The position numbers were made by a program, and so were the translations under genes. This document shows positions 58,721 through 64,000 of a stretch of 64,000 nt of DNA, one piece after another. The notes below the pieces were generated by a model. It was not told the DNA's origin and made no database searches. It was given only the letters and a program-made list of their open reading frames with translations. Origin of the DNA: Lunularia cruciata (Eukaryota > Streptophyta > Marchantiopsida > Lunulariales > Lunulariaceae); the NCBI GenBank assembly GCA_948567375.1, contig OX419759.1, positions 51,302,593 to 51,366,592 on the forward strand. Direction: 5' to 3'. Position 1 is the first letter of the stretch; each line of letters starts with the position of its first letter.

Positions 58721-60513
58721 TAGACCAGGTTGGCAGTCTAGTGAGGGACAGGTATGTCGCCTACCAGTATGCTTAAATAGTGGCAATCTTGGCTCACTAC
58801 AGTCCGGGACCATGGCAACATTAGTTTTAGCTTTCAGTGGTGCAGTTACTTGGCCTGGTGACTTGTTGGAGGGGAACACCTATGTAGAGGATGCTCCGGT
58901 ATCAGAGGAGATCACTTGGATTTGGAGTACAAGTGGGATTGTTCCATCCACCTTGGATGTTCCATTGTGGAGTTCAGAGGAAGCATTGCAGTAGCATGCA
59001 AATCAGTTGGTGCAGTAAGCTTGGAGTGGAGCCTTTGTACCATCAAGAGATGAGTGTGAGAATGAGCTCCCAAAGTTGATTATTTTGACACCTCTAGATA
59101 CCACACTCATTGCTTGGCAGTATCCAATAGAGGGGATATGTCTATTGGAGTTTTTTGGTGGGATTAGCACCGGACTAGCTGCGGTATTACAAGCAAGTAT
59201 ACGAGTACAAAGGTACTTGTATAAAGAGAGAGATCAGACTCCTATGAGAGTCTCTCTACATCATATGGCACACTTGGCCTATTGATATCCGGAGTTATTA
59301 CCGATGTAAGTAGTTAGAGGTTACTAGAAGGCCGTACCAACAGACATTTCCTTATTAGGGGCGCATGATATGGAGAGACATGGGCCTATTCACTTGGTGA
59401 TTTTTGGATAGCCATGTCAGGGACATACACGTGCTAGTAGAGGTTTGGGTCTTCAGGATCCTTGTTCTGGTGTGTTTTGGGAGATGTTACGAATACTACG
59501 ACATCTCCAGGTTCATTGGTTTGTTTCTCCAGCTTACCTTTTAGAGAACGTTCCTTTGATAGGTGATTCTCACACTAAAGTGATGGCAAGTACACATCAA
59601 GTCCATTCTTGGATGGGACCTACTGTATTGTTAGATGTAGCCACAGTGGGATCACAGGCTCATCATCTTTGTCTTTGGTGGACGAACCTCTTACCTAGAG
59701 AGGTTTTACAATGTGCTTAAGATGGGATTCAACAACTTGACCATATCCTTGTTGATGATATCTTGGATGTTGGGTGTCAGTCTTAGATAGTAGTAGTGGC
59801 TGATAGGTCACCTATTGCAGTGGTGAACCTAGTTGGATAGCCTAGAGCCGCATTTCCCACACTCATGAGTTTCTCATGCTCTCATGCTTTTTGAGAGGGT
59901 GGACCTGGACTTGTTTGGGACTCATAGTTACAGCAATTGGTGGAGCCCAACGCTGATGAGAGAGAGCAGGCAATGGGTTTTTGCACCGGTATTACCACTA
60001 TTCTAGCAGTGTCAGAGGCATTCAAGTGTCAAGTGTTAAGTCAGGCTATGGACCTGAACTATTTGACCTGGATTGTGAGCCTTGGCTTGGCAGAGCAGCG
60101 TAGGATGCGCTTGATAGACATCACCACTCGGACACTTGTGAGCCTTGTGCCTATCAATACAATTCAGGCACATGTTGGGGGCAATGGACCAAGTGGGCAT
60201 GGTATTCTTGGAACACAACCAATAGCTATTAGGGAGAGTGTGTCTACTTGGAGTCCATCTAGTTGAGCGTGTGCTACTTGGATTACACCCTTGGTCCACT
60301 TGGGATGTAGCTAGAGGACGTGTGGAGCTTGCAGCCAGAGTGGAGGGAGTTTTTCACACAAAGGTTGGGACCTCTAGTGGTCGGGGGCATGACACTTTTG
60401 CTCCCAAGGGCCCAGTGTAGCAGCCAATCAGTACGTCTTCCACTCCTACTACAATTATAGAGGATACTTGGGAGCTAGATCTTGGACCCAAGCTTATTGG
60501 AGAGGAAAGACGG

Positions 60514-61574
60514 ATGGTTTGGAGGTTTAGGAGGAGCCACACGAGTTGTTTTGCCTTCAGTATGAAAGATTTGGGTGCTCTAAAGGGACATGGTATACGG
60601 ATTGAGCTGACTAGCGATACACCAATTTTCCAATGTCCTTATCAATATAGTGAGAGGGAGAGGACATTGATTCAGAGTCGAAGTAATGACCATTTTGAGG
60701 CTGGTTTGGTGGAGATTTCACATGGAGAGTATGCATCAACAACAATGATGCTAGCCAAGAAGGATATGCATGGCAACTACACAAATAGGCAGATGTGTGG
60801 AGATTACCATCCTATCAACTAATAGACCAAGGCTGATTGGTATGCCATGCCTACACTATAGGAGATTTTTGATACGATTGGGCATACAAAGGTCTTCAGT
60901 ACTTTGGATCTTTGAACGTGATATCATCAGTTACCGATCAAGGAGGAGGATAAGTCCAAGACAACATTTTAGGCTATTGATCCTCACGGCAAGGATGTGT
61001 TATATTAGTGGAGGTTCTTACCATTTGGGTTAAAGAACGCTCTTGTTGAGTTCTAGAGGGTTATAAATAGGATCCTAGCTGGATTGGATTTTTCTTGGTG
61101 CTATATTGATGACATTTTGGTCTATAGCACTACTATGGAGGAGCATGAGAGATAATTGTTGGAGGTGTTTGAGAGGTTGAGATCTCATGGACTCAAATTA
61201 CATCTTGGGAAGTGTAGGTTCTTCCACGAGTAGGTTGAGTATTTGGGTCACACAATCTAACTCGGAGGACTTGGTGTTTAACAGACCAAGATGGAAGCTA
61301 TTGCACATATTCCTTGGCCTACGGATGCGGGTAGAGTGCAAGCATTCCTTGGGTTTGCAAACTTCTATTGCCGTTATGTTAGAGGATTTAGTGCCATTGC
61401 CAAGGCCTTGATGAAGTTGGCCAAGCTTACATAAGAGTGGTGTTGGGGAGATGAGTAGGAGAGAGCTTTTGTAGAGCTCAAGGAGAGTTTGACATCTGCT
61501 CCTATTTTGAGGACACCCATTAGAGGATGACCATTTCAAGTTCATACTAATTGGAGTATGTTGGGGCTTGGAGC
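60514..61574 (+). pseudogene. Reverse transcriptase and start of RNase H (gypsy fossil)
   Basis: AGLVEISHGEYAS, AKKDMHGNY and CGDYHPIN mark the RT N-terminus (60690-60820). YIDDILVYS at 61102-61128 is the catalytic motif. LGFANFYCRYVRGF and LKESLTSAPIL mark the thumb, and HTNWSMLGLGAI the start of RNase H, where the reading stops at an insertion. Confidence 0.8.
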
Positions 61575-62265
61575 TATAACACCCATTTGTGCATGTGTGT
61601 GGTATTGTGATATTTAGCTTGGTGTTACAAGTATTTGAGAGATATTATTTATATAGAGATAAAGGATAGTTCTACATTAGTCATGATTAGCTAAATTTAG
61701 TCATAGCTAAGATAGAGGAGACCTTACTTTAGAGGAAGTGAAAAAGATGAGCACCACTATTTTGGATTCTAGTGTGTTGACTTGGTATTATTCCTAGGTG
61801 TTTGGCTTTGAGGAAAGAGTTGAGAACTCTTGGACCTGCAAGCCTTTTTGTTTTGGATTCTTTTACAGTCCAAAGGATAGCCCATGTGAAGAAATCCTTG
61901 ACTTAGTGGTTGGGTCAAGATAAGATCACATGCTAGTGGAATATGCCCATGTGAATGGATATTCCTTTATACTTTTTGACTTTACTTGACTTTTAGTCTA
62001 GTAACTTGAGTTACTACGGTAATTAGTAACTTTAGTGCATAACTATTTCACAAGTATATAAACAAGGGGTGAGGAGATACTCATCATCCTTTCATTTGCA
62101 ACTATCTCTCTCTCATTGAGTTCTCTAGTGAGCAATGTCTTGAGTCTTGGAGTGTTAGCCTTGGAGGAGTATGATGGAGTTGGGGTTCCTTGCCTTCTTA
62201 GTCCATGGTGTGCTACCATAATAGCCATCAGAGGTTCATCTTCATCAGAGACAGGTCGGCTCACA
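61575..62265 (+). mobile_element. 5' LTR of the inserted element
   Basis: About 690 bases between the insertion point and the primer site, ending ...GGCTCACA. A TATA box sits about 210 bases before the end. The exact 5' base is uncertain because no second LTR is in the window. Confidence 0.5.
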
Positions 62266-62269
62266 TTTT

Positions 62270-62286
62270 TGGTTCCGTTGTCGAGA
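62270..62286 (+). other. Primer-binding site resembling tRNA-Asp type
   Basis: TGGTTCCGTTGTCGAGA resembles the TGGCGCCGTTGCCGGGGA site used by Athila/Tat elements, with differences of the cytosine-deamination kind. The T-run directly before it separates it from the LTR end. Confidence 0.55.
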
Positions 62287-63133
62287 CCTCTCTAGAAGGC
62301 AAGATAATGTTCCACGTTCAATTTTACATTAGGCAAAAGGAGGCTATGAGAGCTCACTTGGAGAGAACATTAGGAGAGGAGAGGGCTGAACTTATGTTAG
62401 AGAACCAAGATCAATTTTTATACCCTATAGTTCATTATGATGTCTGTAAAGTGATTTTGTACATCTTGTACACCTTGATTTGGAGAGATTGTGTGAGGTG
62501 GATTCCAGATTTTGGAGATTAAGGTGATTTTGGAAAAATCTCAAGTTGAGATCTGAACTTGAAATTTCTACACATGATATCTTGGGTTTTCTTCCAATTA
62601 GCACACTTAGAATTATTTTGAGAGCTATTATGCGCATTGGGCTAGAATTTTTGAAAATTGATAGGGTAAACTGCTCCCGTAATTGTATGCTCTCTAGAAA
62701 ATTGTACAGAGTCAGACATTTTTAGTGGATTGTAATGAAACTTTCCAAGAAAATTCATTATGTTATATCCTACCTGATGACACAAAAATTAGAGAGAGAT
62801 CATTCTTGAGTAGTGAGTTATGAGTTTTTGAAGTGAAGGGGGTGCTTTTCGGACCAAATCTGAAATATGTATGCTGAATAGAAAAGTGTCTAGGCCAAGT
62901 GGCTCAATGAAAAGATCTGAAATTTTTCAAGGAGGGACACCCTGGATTTGGTATCAAGTGTGCAAGATTTCAAAAGACTATCACATACTAGTTGAGAGAT
63001 TTGAGTGAAATTGTAAGGAAGGGTCAATTTTGTAGAGTTGAGATCTCATGCATGAGGAGTTTGAGAGTAACAAAAAGCATGTTTGAGTGTTTAGATTCAT
63101 CTTGGGAACATGGAGGGTCATCGAGAGTGAGAA

Positions 63134-63583
63134 TTGAGACTATGCAAGGTTCCCAAAGGATTTGAGGTGATTGTAGGGATGGATTTGAGGAAAAGAGAGT
63201 TTACAATAGAATTTAAAGAGAGTGTTGAGAGGATCCAAAAACCTACACCACTTGGAGGAAAGAGTGAGTCTAAGTGCTTTCTATGTGGAGAGAAGAGAAA
63301 TAAGGCAAGTTCATGTCCATTGACCTTTGAGAGCAAGAGATTGAGGGAAAGGAGAGGCTTACTTGACTTGGGTTTGCATGTTGGACCTTCTTCACCAAGA
63401 TTGGGAGGGAGAAGATCTAAGACCAAGGAGTTATGTGAGGTTTGTGGAGTTGAAGGACTTCCAAAAGGACATGAGTGTCATGGAGTAAAATCACTTTTGG
63501 AGACATTGGTGAAGGATCTTGGAGAGAGTCTTAGTACAGCTACAGAAATACTACCACTTTCATCAGCTAGTTCTCAAGATTAG
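63134..63583 (+). CDS. Unbroken extra frame between LTR and gag, with two CxxC clusters
   Basis: The frame opens after a stop at 63128 and the first ATG is at 63179. It encodes up to 149 residues ending at TAG. It reads VPKGFEVIVGMDLRKREF, then CFLCGEKRNKASSC, a basic stretch, CEVCGVEGLPKGHEC, and a Leu-rich tail (KSLLETLVKDLGES). The two CxxC-x8-10-C clusters suggest small zinc-binding modules, but they do not fit the CCHC knuckle of gag. Its place, in the leader before gag, recalls the extra ORF1 known from Ogre/Tat elements. I do not recognise the protein. It is the longest clean frame in a region that is otherwise decayed. Confidence 0.45.
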   Translation: MRLCKVPKGFEVIVGMDLRKREFTIEFKESVERIQKPTPLGGKSESKCFLCGEKRNKASSCPLTFESKRLRERRGLLDLGLHVGPSSPRLGGRRSKTKELCEVCGVEGLPKGHECHGVKSLLETLVKDLGESLSTATEILPLSSASSQD

Positions 63584-63839
63584 TGATGGAGATAATCTTT
63601 CAACTTATGGATAAACTATCCATGAGAGTTAGATTAATATGCACTCTAGGATTTGATGTTGCTATAAAAATCTTGGAGAAAATTGAAGCTTTTGTGTTCC
63701 CTAGAGTGGATTATTCTCAAATGGTGTTAGTTATGTATATACTCTATTAGTTATAGAATGAGGGAAAAGAAAAGAGAAAAAGAAGAAAAAAAAAATTGAG
63801 AGAAAAGAAAGATAGTGAGGGGTTAAGATGTGAAACTTT

Positions 63840-64000
63840 TGGTTTTCTTTGGCAAGGATGGAGAAGATATGGAGACCTTTGTGAGAGGCTTCAAGAGAGC
63901 TTGCATAGGAAACAATGAGAGGAGGAAGAATGAGTGGGCCTCATTATTACCAGATTTCTTTGAGGATGTAACACTTACATGGTATGAGTCAAAATACCAA
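63840..64000 (+). pseudogene. Start of gag of the inserted element
   Basis: The text KDGEDMETFVRGFKRAC followed by WASLLPDFFEDVTLTWYES is the classical Retrotrans_gag pattern (aromatic-rich, 'FF..VTLTWY'). It runs off the right edge of the window. Confidence 0.65.

Larger units (their letters stand above)
55111..61574 (+). mobile_element. Decayed Ty3/gypsy LTR retrotransposon, plus strand
   Basis: Parts in order: LTR/leader (to about 56306), Met-type primer site (56314-56326), gag (from about 56340) with CCHC zinc knuckle (57468-57509), aspartic protease with the DSGA motif (58423-58434), reverse transcriptase (about 60640-61330, YIDDIL at 61102-61119), and the beginning of RNase H (to about 61574). 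At that point a second LTR element interrupts it. The order protease-RT-RNase H is Ty3/gypsy. The coding part is broken in many places and many differences look like CpG-type decay, so it is old. The rest of RNase H, integrase and the 3' LTR would lie beyond the window. Confidence 0.8.
61575..64000 (+). mobile_element. LTR retrotransposon inserted into the gypsy RNase H region (Athila/Tat-like), truncated by the window edge
   Basis: The host element breaks off at about 61574. A sequence starting TATAACACCC, like the TGTAACACCC start of many plant LTRs, follows. The LTR runs to about 62265, with a TATA box (GTATATAAAC, 62053-62062) and a presumed transcription start about 30 bases later. It is followed by a primer site resembling tRNA-Asp (62270-62286), a leader, an unbroken frame (63134-63583) and the start of gag (from about 63840). 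The tRNA-Asp-type primer site is characteristic of the Athila/Tat branch of Ty3/gypsy. It is younger than the element it interrupts. Confidence 0.6.

Overview
The window looks like nuclear DNA of a land plant. The evidence is a short run of plant-type telomere repeats (TTTAGGG), Ty3/gypsy LTR retrotransposons primed by plant-type tRNA sites, GT-AG introns, and one recognisable plant-specific host gene. I cannot fix the lineage from sequence alone; a bryophyte, lycophyte or other plant with large gene-poor blocks is possible. No rRNA, complete tRNA gene, CRISPR array or bacterial-style operon was seen.

Layout. (1) 1-7.4 kb: nested LTR-retrotransposon fossils. A Ty3/gypsy element on the minus strand (634 to about 6480) sits inside a leader/LTR fragment of a second family, which reappears at 55.5 kb. 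(2) 7.4-10.7 kb: gene-free DNA with copies of a very short SINE-like retroposon. (3) 10.7-21.3 kb: the only clearly gene-like compartment, of mixed base composition. It holds a two-exon host gene on the minus strand (17509-18360) carrying the SPPSR/CPKPRR signatures of a plant family of unknown function, a probable three-exon gene (13963-14856), further coding-like frames, and candidate cell-cycle promoter motifs. (4) 21.3-37 kb: very AT-rich, essentially gene-free DNA with (TA)n tracts, local tandem duplications, and one striking block of heat-shock elements directly before a TATA box (31.75-31.95 kb). (5) 37-51.3 kb: mixed DNA with several small coding-like frames I do not recognise, a LINE remnant, and three more copies of the short SINE. 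(6) 51.3-55.1 kb: AT-rich DNA, then three copies of an LTR-like repeat, one of them inverted. (7) 55.1-64 kb: a decayed plus-strand Ty3/gypsy element, cut inside its RNase H region by a second LTR element with a tRNA-Asp-type primer site (Athila/Tat-like), whose leader carries an unbroken 150-codon frame before gag.

The strongest unreported-looking signal is the short (about 95-112 bp) retroposon family. I find seven dispersed copies, six of them flanked by target-site duplications of 11-18 bp. Two copies are cut back from the same end, which gives the direction of reverse transcription. The element has two small hairpins and a T-rich 3' end.

No database search could be run. Names are given only where motifs were visible by eye, and the small single-frame genes are proposals, not established genes.
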